Below are positions 1 through 9,096 of a stretch of 64,000 bases of DNA, piece after piece (within the stretch, counting starts at the first letter, position 1; every line of letters starts with the position of its first letter). A program made the translations under genes and the position numbers. Source of the DNA: CAYYKK01 sp046351395 (GTDB taxonomy: Bacteria; Myxococcota_A; Polyangia; Polyangiales; Polyangiaceae); the NCBI GenBank assembly GCA_046351395.1, contig JAXLYP010000021.1, forward strand, positions 1 through 64,000. The letters are read 5' to 3'. A model generated the notes under the pieces. The model was given only the letters and a program-made list of their open reading frames with translations, did no database searches and was not told the origin of the DNA.

Positions 1-681
1 GATCGTCGTGGTCGGCGGTACGAGCGAGACGCCCTCGCTCCCGTAGAACGAGGCGTTCGCCGTCGCCCATCGATCCGCTTTGCGGATGGAGATCTCGCCC
101 GACGCGAGGCCGCCCCAGCGGTAGCGACCCTCGAGCTGGAACCGCCCGCTCCACCCCTCCTTTTCGGGCGCGCCGCTCACGAGCTGGACGACGCCCCCCA
201 TCGCGCTGGACCCGTAGAGCGAGCTCGACGGGCCCTGGGTGATCTCGATCCGATCGATCCCGCCCAACGAGAGCTGAGAGAGGTCGATGGCTCCGCCCAC
301 GTCCCCGACGACGCGCTCCCCGTCCTCGAGGACGAGGACACGCTCGCGGTCGAGGCCGCCGATCTGCGCGGACGAAGCGCGCCCGATCGAGCCGTTCGCG
401 CTCGGGTTCACCTCGAGGCCGAGCTCGCCGGAGATCGCTTCGCCGACGTTCGTCGCCCCGCGCTTCGCGGCCTCCTCGCGCGTGACCGTGTCGACGCGAA
501 CGATCGCCTTCGACTTGTCCTCGGCCGTGCGCGTGCCCGTCACCACGACCTCGACGGGCTCCTTCGGCTCGGCGGGCGGGGGCGGGGGCGCGGGATCCGC
601 GGACGCGGAGCGCGAGACGAGTGAGGCCGCGGCTGCGGTCAGGCAGAAGAGGGAAGCGAAGCGTCGGATGCGGACAGAAAT
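1..681 (-). CDS. TonB-dependent receptor, N-terminal part (cut by window edge)
   Basis: Outer-membrane receptors of this family import siderophores, cobalamin or other ligands using TonB energy. The 227 residues present show a signal peptide (Arg-rich start, hydrophobic core, Ala-Asp-Pro cleavage region), a Pro-rich linker with a VVVTGTR TonB-box-like stretch, and a plug domain: EAISGELGLEVN, IGGLDRERVLVLEDGERV, then IEITQGPSSSLYGSSAMGGVVQLV, the typical plug ending. The barrel lies outside the window. The start is odd: no ATG, GTG or TTG is in frame between the upstream in-frame TGA (near 739) and the signal peptide. The chosen ATT sits directly after GAGGAG; ATC at 669 is an alternative. 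A non-canonical start or a sequence error are both possible. The family call is firm, the ligand unknown. Confidence 0.85.
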   Translation of the reverse strand, partial: MSVRIRRFASLFCLTAAAASLVSRSASADPAPPPPPAEPKEPVEVVVTGTRTAEDKSKAIVRVDTVTREEAAKRGATNVGEAISGELGLEVNPSANGSIGRASSAQIGGLDRERVLVLEDGERVVGDVGGAIDLSQLSLGGIDRIEITQGPSSSLYGSSAMGGVVQLVSGAPEKEGWSGRFQLEGRYRWGGLASGEISIRKADRWATANASFYGSEGVSLVPPTTTI

Positions 682-706
682 ACTCCTCTTCGGATCGCGG
701 CGCGAG

Positions 707-727
707 TGATTCTGAATTTGATTATCA
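707..727. promoter_or_regulatory. Fur-box-like imperfect palindrome in divergent promoter region
   Basis: A 21-bp AT-rich imperfect palindrome starts TGATTCTG and ends TTATCA; 14 of 21 positions are symmetric. On the minus strand it begins TGATAATCAAATT, resembling the GATAAT hexamer array of Fur boxes. It stands out in otherwise GC-rich DNA, lies just upstream of a TonB-dependent receptor, and sits between two divergent genes. Iron regulation is an inference. Confidence 0.35.
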
Positions 728-770
728 CTCTCGTTTCAAACGCCCGAGAACGGATTAGGATGCGCCGCCT

Positions 771-3596
771 ATGAGTCGCACGCAGCGCATCCGTCTGAGC
801 TCTCTCGTGGTGTCCGCCGTTGGCCTCGCCGGATGCACCGGTCACGTGGACGTGCCACCCCAGCCGAGCGCGAGCGCGTCGACGTCGGCCGAGCCAACGG
901 CCCTCGGCCCGACGAACCCCAAAGAGCCCCACCTCGCGAACCTTCGGCAGCTCACGTTCGGCGGCGAGAACGCCGAGGCGTACTGGTCGTGGTCGAGCGA
1001 CAAGCTCATCCTGCAGGCCCGCGCGGGCGAGCAGAGGTGCGACCGCATCTACACGCTGCCCATCGTGCCGAACGCGAAGCCGATCCCCGTGTCGAGCGGC
1101 AAGGGCGCGACGACGTGCTCGTTCTTCCTGCCCGGCGATCAAGACGTGATCTTCGCGTCGACGGAGCTCGGGAGCCCGGAGTGCCCCCCGAAGCCCGACA
1201 TGTCGAAGGGCTACGTCTGGGCGCTCTACGACACGTACGACATCTTCCGATCGAAGCCCGACGGCAGCGAGATGGTTCGCCTCACCGACGCGCCCGGGTA
1301 CGACGCGGAGGGCACCGTCTGCGCGAAGGACGGATCGATCGTGTTCACGTCCGTGCGCGACGGCGACATCGAGCTCTACCGCATGGACGCGGACGGCAAG
1401 AACCAGAGGCGCCTCACGAACACGCCCGGGTACGACGGGGGCGCGTTCTTCAGCGCGGACTGCTCGAAGATCGTGTGGCGCGCGTCCCGGCCGAAGGAGG
1501 GCAAGGAGCTCGACGAGTACAAGAAGCTCCTCGCCGAGGGGCTCGTGAAGCCCACGAAGCTCGAGATCTTCGTCGCGAACGCGGACGGTAGCGATCCCGT
1601 GCAGCTCACGTACCTCGGCGGCGCGTCGTTCGCGCCGTTCTTCTATCCGGACGGCAAGCGCGTGTTCTTCAGCTCGAACTTCGAGAGCGATCAGCGCGGC
1701 CCCGAGTTCGACATCTACGCGATCGACATCGACGGGAAGAACCTCGAGAAGATCACGGACTCGCCCGGGTTCGACAGCTTCCCGATGTTCTCGCCCGACG
1801 GGAAGAAGATCGCGTTCTCGTCGAACCGCGGCGACAAGCCGGGCAACCACGACACGAACGTGTTCGTCGCGGACTGGATCCCGTCGCCTCCCCCGAAGGG
1901 GACGGCGGCCGCCGATCGCCTCATCGACGACGCGACGTGGCTCGCGGATCCCGCGCGCGAGGGGCGCGGCATCGGCACGAAGGGGATCGAGGCCGCCGGC
2001 GCGTACATCGAGGATCGGATGAAGTCCCTCGGCCTCGAGCCGGCGGGGAAGGACGGGTTCAAGCAGGCGTTCGACGTCGTCACGAAGCTCGACGGCGAGG
2101 CGAAGCTGACGCTGTCCGGCAAGGCGGAGGAGACCATCGCGGATCCGAAGCCGCTCTCGTTCTCGTCCACGGTGGCGGGCCTCGAGGCGCCGCTCGTGTT
2201 CGCGAACTACGGCGTCGATGCGAAGGAGCTCAGCGACTACAAGGGGCTCGACGTCAAAGGAAAGATCGTCGTCGTGCGGCGCTACGTGCCCGAGAGCAAG
2301 GCGTTCGACGCGTCCGACATGCAGCGCAAGCACGGCGATCTCCGCCAGAAGGCGTGGGTCGCGCGCGAGAAGGGCGCGAAGGGGATCATTGTGGTCGACT
2401 ATCCGGTCGCGCCCGCCGGCGCCAAGGACTGGAAGATGCCGGACGAGGGGAAGATGCCGAACCTCTCGCCCGACGCGAAGGGGGACGCGGGGATCCCCGC
2501 GCTCATCGTGTCGCGCGCGTCGTTCTCGAAGGTCGTCGATCGGCTGATCGCGGGCGAGAAGATCAAGGCGAAGATCGACGCGAAGCTCACCCCGACGACG
2601 TCGAGCGCGTACAACGTGATCGGGCGCGTGAAGGCGAAGGGCGCGAGCCCGAAGCCGGGCGTCATCGTCGTCGGCGCGCACTACGACCACCTCGGCCACG
2701 GCGAGCACGGCTCGTTCGCGCCCGGGGAGGACGTGATTCACCCCGGCGCGGACGACAACGCGTCCGGCACGGCGACGATCCTCGAGGTCGCGCGCGCTCT
2801 CTCGCAGGGCGAGGTGAAGCTCGATCGGGACGTCGTGTTCGTCGCGTTCAGCGGCGAGGAGCGCGGGCTCCTCGGCTCGAACTACCTCACGAAGAACCCC
2901 CCGCCGGGGCTCGATCCGAAGGACATCGTCACGATGGTGAACCTCGACATGGTCGGGCGCATGCGCGGCAACGTCCTCTCGGTGATGGGGCACGACACCG
3001 CGACCGAGCTCGCGCCGATCGTGAAGTCGTCGTGCGAGGCGACGCGCATCGCGTGCAACCTCGGGGACGGCGGCGGCTACGGGCCGAGCGATCACCAGTC
3101 GTTCTACTCGGCGGACGTGCCCGTCCTGTTCCTCTTCACGGGCACCGAGCCCGACTACCACCGCCCGAGCGACACGCCGGACAAGCTCAACGGCGCGGGG
3201 ATGGCGCAGATCTCGAAGCTCGTCGGCAAGCTCCTCGACGGCCTGTCGTCCGCGCCCCAGCACCTCGCGCTCCAGCACCTCCCGAGCCCGCTCCCGAACG
3301 GGGACCAGCGATCGTTCAACGCCTCCCTCGGCACGATCCCCGACTACGCCGGCAGCGACGGCAAGAACGGCGTGCTCCTCGCGGGGGTGCGCCCCGGCGG
3401 CGGCGCCGAGAAGGGCGGCATGAAGAAGGGCGACGTGCTCGTGAAGCTCGGCACCCACGAGATCAAGAACGTCGAAGACCTGATGTTCGTGCTCAACGGC
3501 GCGAAGCCCGGCGAGACCGTGAAGGCCATCGTGAAACGCGACGGCAAAGAGGTCTCGCTCGACGTGACCTTCCAGGCCTCCGCGCCGCACAAGTAA
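771..3596 (+). CDS. M28-family metallopeptidase lipoprotein with PD40 propeller, PA and PDZ domains
   Basis: Predicted exported zinc aminopeptidase of 941 residues. A lipoprotein signal ends at LAGC (Cys22). Residues about 60-370 hold TolB/PD40 propeller repeats (blocks like FSPDGKKIAFSSNRG and YPDGKRVFFSSNFE). A protease-associated domain covers about 470-590. The M28 domain shows its metal ligands: AHYDH (His637), GADDNASG (Asp661), SGEERGLLG (Glu696/Glu697), NLDMVG (Asp726) and SDHQSF (His775). A C-terminal PDZ domain follows from about 830 (GVRPGGGAEKGGMKKGDVLVKLG). All catalytic residues are present, so it should be active. The propeller plus PDZ may select or hold peptide substrates. 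It is divergent from the TonB receptor and likely shares its promoter region. Confidence 0.9.
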   Translation: MSRTQRIRLSSLVVSAVGLAGCTGHVDVPPQPSASASTSAEPTALGPTNPKEPHLANLRQLTFGGENAEAYWSWSSDKLILQARAGEQRCDRIYTLPIVPNAKPIPVSSGKGATTCSFFLPGDQDVIFASTELGSPECPPKPDMSKGYVWALYDTYDIFRSKPDGSEMVRLTDAPGYDAEGTVCAKDGSIVFTSVRDGDIELYRMDADGKNQRRLTNTPGYDGGAFFSADCSKIVWRASRPKEGKELDEYKKLLAEGLVKPTKLEIFVANADGSDPVQLTYLGGASFAPFFYPDGKRVFFSSNFESDQRGPEFDIYAIDIDGKNLEKITDSPGFDSFPMFSPDGKKIAFSSNRGDKPGNHDTNVFVADWIPSPPPKGTAAADRLIDDATWLADPAREGRGIGTKGIEAAGAYIEDRMKSLGLEPAGKDGFKQAFDVVTKLDGEAKLTLSGKAEETIADPKPLSFSSTVAGLEAPLVFANYGVDAKELSDYKGLDVKGKIVVVRRYVPESKAFDASDMQRKHGDLRQKAWVAREKGAKGIIVVDYPVAPAGAKDWKMPDEGKMPNLSPDAKGDAGIPALIVSRASFSKVVDRLIAGEKIKAKIDAKLTPTTSSAYNVIGRVKAKGASPKPGVIVVGAHYDHLGHGEHGSFAPGEDVIHPGADDNASGTATILEVARALSQGEVKLDRDVVFVAFSGEERGLLGSNYLTKNPPPGLDPKDIVTMVNLDMVGRMRGNVLSVMGHDTATELAPIVKSSCEATRIACNLGDGGGYGPSDHQSFYSADVPVLFLFTGTEPDYHRPSDTPDKLNGAGMAQISKLVGKLLDGLSSAPQHLALQHLPSPLPNGDQRSFNASLGTIPDYAGSDGKNGVLLAGVRPGGGAEKGGMKKGDVLVKLGTHEIKNVEDLMFVLNGAKPGETVKAIVKRDGKEVSLDVTFQASAPHK

Positions 3597-3614
3597 GCCG
3601 GCTGCGCTCGGCCA

Positions 3615-3790
3615 CGACCCAGGGATCGGCTCCGGCTCCCCGGATCGAAGTGAGCCCTCGGCGCGACGCGCCCGACGATCTCCGGGCGCTCGTCGAGGAC
3701 AGCCGCGCCACCTGCGCCGTCATGCTCCGCGAGGCCCGCGGCGCGACCCGCGGCGTGAGTTCGGATCGCGCCCCAAGCGGGAACTGCTAC
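3615..3790 (+). pseudogene. Remnant of the 3' end of a MerR-like gene
   Basis: This 176-bp stretch matches the last part of the gene at 10215-10814 in both DNA and reading frame. Read in frame it gives EVSPRRDAPDDLRALVE, then RATCAVMLREARGA, then RAPSGN. The intact gene gives EVSLRSDAPDDLRLLVE, RATCARLLEARGA and RAPSGS. It has no start and no N-terminal DNA-binding part, so it is a broken fragment. Its position at the left side of the lower-GC island, with the intact copy at the right side, suggests insertion or duplication of the island next to such a gene. Confidence 0.6.
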
Positions 3791-3888
3791 GTTTCCCGTT
3801 GGACGGGCGTCCGCACCGGACATCGCGTGAAATCGCCGCGGCAAGCACGGGCGCTAGACTGCGGCTCCAGGTCCGGGAGGGAACCACC

Positions 3889-4368
3889 ATGATGATGCGT
3901 ACGAGCTACGAGAACAGCGTCGGTAGAATCCAGAGCATGATCTCCGCCGGTGGGCGGAGCGGATGGGTGGTTCCGATCATCGACAAGAACGAGTTCGTCT
4001 TTGGAAGCGCAGGGACCGTGGACATCAACCTTGCACAGAGCGTAGACAGCTCGCAGTGGGTCACGGCCGTCCTCGTCACCCGCATCTTCATCACGCCGAC
4101 GTTCACGGGAACGCTCAACGTCTACACATGCAACTCGTTCCTCGCCGAGGATGACCCCGCGACGCTCTTCGGTCCTGCCGTACCGACGACCACATACGTG
4201 CACAAGAGCGCGAACATCACGAACGCCACCGCCGCCGCCACGCTCGATGTCGTCGCGGCGACTGGACCCGCCCCGATTGGCCCGCAGCTGCGCGTCTTCC
4301 TCGAGTGCACCACCACGGGCGCTGGCAAGGTGACGCTGGGCGTCACGCTCGTCGGCCGGCCCGCGTAG
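3889..4368 (+). CDS. Small protein of unknown function, first gene of the island operon
   Basis: This encodes 159 residues with no recognised domain. The start is the first of two adjacent in-frame ATG codons behind GGGAGGGAA; no signal peptide is visible. The body is rich in Thr, Val and Ala and looks beta-stranded. Its C-terminal half resembles the protein at 9093-9632: both have a Trp after Ser (SSQW / TSRW), an Asp-rich EDDP / DEDSP stretch, and end with PIGPQLRVFLE / PIGPQLRVVLD followed by a short beta-rich tail. The two paralogues therefore bracket the operon. It is followed after 24 bases by the hydrolase gene. A structural or adaptor role is possible but not shown. Confidence 0.7.
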   Translation: MMMRTSYENSVGRIQSMISAGGRSGWVVPIIDKNEFVFGSAGTVDINLAQSVDSSQWVTAVLVTRIFITPTFTGTLNVYTCNSFLAEDDPATLFGPAVPTTTYVHKSANITNATAAATLDVVAATGPAPIGPQLRVFLECTTTGAGKVTLGVTLVGRPA

Positions 4369-4392
4369 CCCACTGGCTCGGCGGAGGAGCGG

Positions 4393-6678
4393 ATGGTCTG
4401 CGCGTTAGGTAGCAACTCTGAGGCGGAGATCCTCGTCGGCATGACGTCGTTGGAGTTCGCCGGTTCGTTCGTGAACCGCTCCGACACGATGTGGCTCTCG
4501 TCCTTCACGATGTACGGGCCTCCAGCGGCGCCACGCTACACAGGAATCTGGGTGCCCTACCCAGGCGGCAAGAAGGTCGCGCCGCAGAGTCTCGCCCTGA
4601 GCCTGACCGCAGCCGAGGCGAAGGTCGTCTCGAAGACCTTCCCTGGGAACCACCCGATGCTCATAGGTGCGACCGGTGGCGAGTCGGACGCGCGTTTCTC
4701 GATCGTGCTGGTGAAGGCCAATCCGGCCGACTTGGGGTATCCGAAGGTCTTCGTCGGCGAATCGCTAGGTCACGCAACGGCGGACATCCCGCCGAATCTC
4801 GTCCTGGGGCCTCCACAAGCCAAGCAACCCACGGTTGTCTCGAGCGTGGCTGCCTACAACGATGGCGGGTCGCTGGGCTCCGGTGCCACACTCGCTACCA
4901 TCAAGACGTTTTGGCCATCCGGGAAGCCAGGCGTGCTGAAAGGCGGATATCGTCCGTGGAACCTTACCCTGTTCGACACGATAGCGTTCGACCCCCTCAC
5001 GAAAAACGAGAGCATGTGGGAGGTCGCGCAAGACCACAAGACGATGCGCTCGGGCTGGGCGCGACCCGAGGTGGCAATCCCGATCAACTTTGGAAGCAAG
5101 CACCTCACGCTCTGGCGAACCGACACCTATGCGGCGTTTCCTGCGGACATGGCAGCTCCCTTCGACATGGGGATCCGCGTCGTCAGCCCCATATTTTCCG
5201 AGCTGGATGTTTGCGATGCCATCACCGCCAAGTGGGCAGAGGGGTTCGTCCCGTTATCCATCGGCGCGACGCAATCCATCAAGGGTAATGGGTCCCAAAG
5301 CGCCACGTTTGCGATTGCCTTTCGGCCCATCAACCAGCGAAGACCGCTGCCCAAGCGACTGGTGATTCTGCGTGCGGGGGCGACGATCGCTCGGCCTCTC
5401 CGCGTCACGAGCGACGATCAAATCGTCAACGTGTTTACCCCCCACTTCGTCAGCCCGACGCTTCCCCCAATTGCGCCACCAAGCGGTCCGTTCGAGCCAG
5501 TCATCGGCAAATGGTCGCCGTCCGATCCCGTGTACGCTTCCTTGGACAACATCTTCGTGACCCACCTGCGCGAAGAGGCCATCCACTGCGCCCAGTGGGC
5601 CGCTGCAAAGAACGACAACCCCTTCGCGGGCTCGGCGTATACCTGGGCAGAGGAGGGGTATCCGCTCGTCACTCCGCACAGCCCCATGCCGATAGCGAGC
5701 TGCGCGAAGGCGCTCACCGGCCTTGCCGTCGTGCACCACTTCGCGCCAAACGGCAACACAAAGAAGTTGAAGAAGAGCATCTTCCAGCTGCTCAACGTCA
5801 ATGTTCAGCCCATGAATCAGTTGGCCGCCGCGGGCACCACACTTGACGACTGCCTCTACATGACCACGGGCTTCGATAAGTCGCTCGATGGTAACGAGGC
5901 GCTGGCCGCGAAGTGGGCGCAGCCCACTGGCCAAGGACACCTCCCAGCGCTGCCCGGGGACCAAACCAAGTTCTTTCAGAACTATCCGCAGAGCATTTGG
6001 GTCGCGCAGCCACCGGGCGCCCCCTGGAACTACGACGGCATGGGCACAAGGCTCATGTCCGAGCTTCTTGGAATGCATCTTGCGGGCGGCACCACAATGT
6101 ACGAGAAGGCGATGCTTGACTGGTGGCAACTCAATTCGAAACAGGCATTTTCGAGACCGGAGACAGTCGCCGGATGCCTCGCCGTATCCCCGCCCCAGCA
6201 CGATAGCCGCCCCAATGTGACCACACTCTACCTCAAGAACGGTATGGCCGTCCCCGGTCCCAGTTGCTACGCCGGAAATGGAAACGGCTGGGGTCAGGGA
6301 TCCGGTGGTTGGAACATGAGCGCGATGACTGTGTGCCGGATCCTGATGGCGATGTCTCCATATCGTATCTCGGGCCCCAAGATCCTCCCTGCAGAGGTCC
6401 AGTTGCTCGCCGAAGAGGCGGACCACCCAGGCAACGGTCGACACATTATCGTGTCTAATGGGGCGGTCAAGACCCAGTTCAGCTTTGGCGGCGCGTGGGC
6501 GGGGTCAGCCTCGGGGTTCACATACGAGTTCGACACCGGGATGCCGCCCGGGTCTCCCACGTGGGCCGTCGCTGCGATGAGCAATCAGGTGCCCTACAGC
6601 TCGATCGGAGCGATCCTCTCAAAGATTCAGTCGATGAATCCGAGTCTGCTTCCGGCGTTCACCTATGATCAGGCGTAG
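4393..6678 (+). CDS. Two-part serine hydrolase: repeat-type N-terminal half and beta-lactamase-fold C-terminal half
   Basis: A 761-residue protein with GGAGGAG at 4383-4389 before the ATG. Residues about 15-360 contain blocks such as YGPPAAPRYTGIWVP and WNLTLFDTIAFD, resembling the 'bacterial tandem repeat domain 1' of fungal and bacterial polyglycine-hydrolase-like proteins. The C-terminal 370 residues look like a class C beta-lactamase/DD-peptidase fold. The nucleophile motif is SCAK (Ser436, Lys439). A PPGAPWNYDGMG block places Tyr547 where YxN is usual, but with Gly instead of Asn. A GGAWAGSASG block may be the third motif. No signal peptide is visible. The substrate is unknown: a peptide, ester or peptidoglycan-like bond are all possible. 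It overlaps the next gene by 14 bases. Confidence 0.7.
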   Translation: MVCALGSNSEAEILVGMTSLEFAGSFVNRSDTMWLSSFTMYGPPAAPRYTGIWVPYPGGKKVAPQSLALSLTAAEAKVVSKTFPGNHPMLIGATGGESDARFSIVLVKANPADLGYPKVFVGESLGHATADIPPNLVLGPPQAKQPTVVSSVAAYNDGGSLGSGATLATIKTFWPSGKPGVLKGGYRPWNLTLFDTIAFDPLTKNESMWEVAQDHKTMRSGWARPEVAIPINFGSKHLTLWRTDTYAAFPADMAAPFDMGIRVVSPIFSELDVCDAITAKWAEGFVPLSIGATQSIKGNGSQSATFAIAFRPINQRRPLPKRLVILRAGATIARPLRVTSDDQIVNVFTPHFVSPTLPPIAPPSGPFEPVIGKWSPSDPVYASLDNIFVTHLREEAIHCAQWAAAKNDNPFAGSAYTWAEEGYPLVTPHSPMPIASCAKALTGLAVVHHFAPNGNTKKLKKSIFQLLNVNVQPMNQLAAAGTTLDDCLYMTTGFDKSLDGNEALAAKWAQPTGQGHLPALPGDQTKFFQNYPQSIWVAQPPGAPWNYDGMGTRLMSELLGMHLAGGTTMYEKAMLDWWQLNSKQAFSRPETVAGCLAVSPPQHDSRPNVTTLYLKNGMAVPGPSCYAGNGNGWGQGSGGWNMSAMTVCRILMAMSPYRISGPKILPAEVQLLAEEADHPGNGRHIIVSNGAVKTQFSFGGAWAGSASGFTYEFDTGMPPGSPTWAVAAMSNQVPYSSIGAILSKIQSMNPSLLPAFTYDQA

Positions 6679-7879
6679 CTGCGTCGGGGCCGCGTTCGCC
6701 GTCGCGGCGATGGCCGCGGCCGTCGCTTGCGAAACAGGTTCCCCTGTCGCCCCGCCAGCCCCCGTCGCCCCGCCCCCGCCCCCGCCCCCGCACTTCACGA
6801 GGCTCGAGTCCAACGGGATCGACACCATTATGGCGCTGGCGGACGATGGCTCGGCCTTCTGCTTCGGCCTGAACGAAACCAACCAATGCGGCTATACGAC
6901 CTACTTCCAGAGCTCTTCGTGCGCGCCGCACAAAAGCGATGCTGCGAAGGACGTTGTCGATCTCTCGCTCAATAGTTCCGGGACGTTCCAGGTCAACTCC
7001 GCGGGTCAAGTGGATGTCTGGGGCATCGAGTACTATTCGGCTTTTGGACCGGTGCACGGCGCCTCCGTGGAGGACGGCAAGGCGCTGCGAATTCCGGGCT
7101 TGCCGCCGATCCAGAAGATTGGGGCGAGCGGCGGAACCGTGTACGCGCTCGCCGCAGACGGCACGACCTATTGGTGGGGAGACGAGGGAAACGTCGGCCT
7201 CGATCCCAACGCTGCCGAGACGACGGTTCCGCTGAAGAAAGCGGGATTGCCTCCGATCGTCGATATCGCAGTCGACGCGGCGAACTCGTGTGCGCTGGAC
7301 GAGGACGGCGGAGTCTATTGCTGGGGCAAGGTGTGCGATGGCCCGTGCAGCTCGCTCATGCTGTTGTGGGATCCAGAGCCGCATCCTGTGGGTCTGCCGC
7401 GACCCGCGGTGTCCATCATGAGCAACTGGCTTCTGTCCTGTGCGGTGCTGGATGATCACTCGCTCTGGTGCTGGGGCTACAACCTACACGATCGGCTCGG
7501 GCGCGATTTTGAGCAGGTGCCGGAGAGCTCGGAGCCTCTCTTGATCGAGGGGCTGCCCCCCGTTGACTTCGCACGTTCGCAGGGGGAAACTGTTTGCGCG
7601 TGGGCGCAGGGCGAGCAGCTCTACTGCTGGGGATCGGATTTTACCGTGAATGCGCTGTGGGGAGACGTACAGGACCCTAGCAGCGACCCTATCACACAGC
7701 CGCTTGCGCTCGCTGGGTTCGAGCACGTTGTCGACATCACGTTCATCTCGCGACGTGCGCTGTGCGCGCTGATGGCAGACAACTCAATCTGGTGCGTCGG
7801 GTACATCGGTCCCATCTGCGACGCCCTCAAGCCGACCCAGTTCTACGCGCCTCCTCCCGCGGATGGAGGTTCGTTGTGA
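6665..7879 (+). CDS. RCC1-repeat lipoprotein, copy A
   Basis: A 404-residue lipoprotein: hydrophobic signal ending AVAC (Cys22), then a Pro-rich spacer, then RCC1-type beta-propeller repeats. Repeats are recognisable by ALADDGSAFCFGLN, ALAADGTTYWWGDEGNVG, ALDEDGGVYCWG, VLDDHSLWCWGYN and ALMADNSIWCVG. Unlike eukaryotic RCC1 it has many Cys (CFG, CWG, CVG), which fits an exported, disulfide-stabilised surface propeller. It starts inside the end of the preceding gene, so translation is probably coupled. The neighbour at 7876-9096 is a recent duplicate. Function unknown; the family often serves as a protein-binding platform. Confidence 0.85.
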   Translation: MIRRSCVGAAFAVAAMAAAVACETGSPVAPPAPVAPPPPPPPHFTRLESNGIDTIMALADDGSAFCFGLNETNQCGYTTYFQSSSCAPHKSDAAKDVVDLSLNSSGTFQVNSAGQVDVWGIEYYSAFGPVHGASVEDGKALRIPGLPPIQKIGASGGTVYALAADGTTYWWGDEGNVGLDPNAAETTVPLKKAGLPPIVDIAVDAANSCALDEDGGVYCWGKVCDGPCSSLMLLWDPEPHPVGLPRPAVSIMSNWLLSCAVLDDHSLWCWGYNLHDRLGRDFEQVPESSEPLLIEGLPPVDFARSQGETVCAWAQGEQLYCWGSDFTVNALWGDVQDPSSDPITQPLALAGFEHVVDITFISRRALCALMADNSIWCVGYIGPICDALKPTQFYAPPPADGGSL

Positions 7880-9096
7880 GGCGGATGATCCACCGTAGGC
7901 GCGTTGCGACCGGGCTGGTCTTCGCGGCCATGGCACCGGCCTTCGCTTGCGAAACAGCCGCCCCCGTCACCCCGCCAGCCCCCGTCGCCCCGCCCCCGCC
8001 CCCGCACTTCACGAGGCTCGAGTCCAACGGGATCGACACCGTCATGGCGCTGGCGGACGATGGCTCGGCCTTCTGCTTCGGGCTGAACGGAACGAACCAA
8101 TGCGGTTACACGACCTACTTCCAGAGCTCTTCGTGCGCGCCGCACAGGAGCGATGCTGCGAAAGACGCTGTCGATCTCTCTCTGAATAGCTGGGGGACGT
8201 TCCAGGTCAACTCTGCGGGTCAAGTGGATGTCTGGGGCATCGAGTACTATTCGGAGTTTGGACCGATGCACGGCGCGTCCGTGGAGGATGGCAAGTCGCT
8301 GCGAATTGCGGGCTTGCCGCCGATCCAGAAGATTGGGGCGAGCGGCGGAACCGTCTACGCGCTCGCCGCAGACGGCACGCTCTACTGGTGGGGAGACGAA
8401 GGAAACGTCGGCCTTGATCCCAACGCCGCCCAGACGACGGTTCCGCTAGTGAAACAGGGATTGCCTCCGATCGTCGATATCGCAGTCAACGCGGCGAACT
8501 CCTGTGCGCTGGACGACGACGGGGGAGTCTATTGCTGGGGTACGGTGTGCGATGGCCCGTGCAGCTCGCTCATGCTGTTATGGGATCCAGAGCCGCGCCG
8601 CGTGACGTTTCCTCGACCCGCGCTGTCCATCATGAGCAACTGGCTTCTGTCCTGTGCAGTGCTCGATGATCGCTCGCTCTGGTGCTCGGGGTATAACCCA
8701 TACGGGCAGCTCGGGCGCGACTTTGAGCAAGTACCGGAGAGCGCGGAGCCGCTCTTCATCGAGGGGCTACCGCCCGTTGACTTTGCACGTTCGGTGGTGG
8801 GAACTGTGTGTGCGTGGGCACGCGGCGAGCAGCTGTATTGCTGGGGAGCCGACTTTACCGGGTTCGCGCTGTGGGCAGATGTGCACGATCCCAACAACTC
8901 CGGCGTCATCACGCAACCCATGGCGCTCGCTGGATTCGAGCACGTCATCGACATCACGTTCGTCTCGAACAATGCGCTCTGTGCGCTGATGGCAGACAAC
9001 TCGATCTGGTGCGTGGGGTGGGTCGGTCCCCTCTGCGACGCCTTCGAGCCGACGCAGTTCTACGCGCCTCCTCCCGCGGATGGAGGTTCGCCGTGA
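7876..9096 (+). CDS. RCC1-repeat lipoprotein, copy B
   Basis: A 406-residue near-duplicate of the gene before it, about 85-90% identical by eye across the propeller. The GTG start at 7876 overlaps the preceding stop as GTGA and follows GGAGGT at 7865-7870; ATG at 7885 is an alternative. The signal peptide ends AFAC, then a shorter Pro-rich spacer and the same RCC1 blocks. Differences cluster in the loops between repeats (for example HPVGLP versus RRVTFP). One conserved CWG is CSG here. The last 30 bases of both copies, including the GGAGG that serves the next gene, are virtually identical. This indicates one unit-length tandem duplication inside the operon. Confidence 0.85.
   Translation: MRRMIHRRRVATGLVFAAMAPAFACETAAPVTPPAPVAPPPPPHFTRLESNGIDTVMALADDGSAFCFGLNGTNQCGYTTYFQSSSCAPHRSDAAKDAVDLSLNSWGTFQVNSAGQVDVWGIEYYSEFGPMHGASVEDGKSLRIAGLPPIQKIGASGGTVYALAADGTLYWWGDEGNVGLDPNAAQTTVPLVKQGLPPIVDIAVNAANSCALDDDGGVYCWGTVCDGPCSSLMLLWDPEPRRVTFPRPALSIMSNWLLSCAVLDDRSLWCSGYNPYGQLGRDFEQVPESAEPLFIEGLPPVDFARSVVGTVCAWARGEQLYCWGADFTGFALWADVHDPNNSGVITQPMALAGFEHVIDITFVSNNALCALMADNSIWCVGWVGPLCDAFEPTQFYAPPPADGGSP

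Larger units (their letters stand above)
6665..9096 (+). repeat. Unit-length tandem gene duplication (about 1.2 kb, two copies)
   Basis: Bases 6665-7879 and 7885-9096 are two head-to-tail copies of one lipoprotein gene with its downstream ribosome-binding site. The copy boundaries are the coupling motif GGAGGTTCG followed by GTGA. High identity extends through synonymous sites, so the duplication is recent or kept alike by gene conversion. Confidence 0.85.

Noticed and set aside
639..3590. Very long minus-strand frame opposite the M28 peptidase
   Set aside because: Arg/Val/Glu-biased composition and no domain; it is the antisense shadow of a GC-rich gene.
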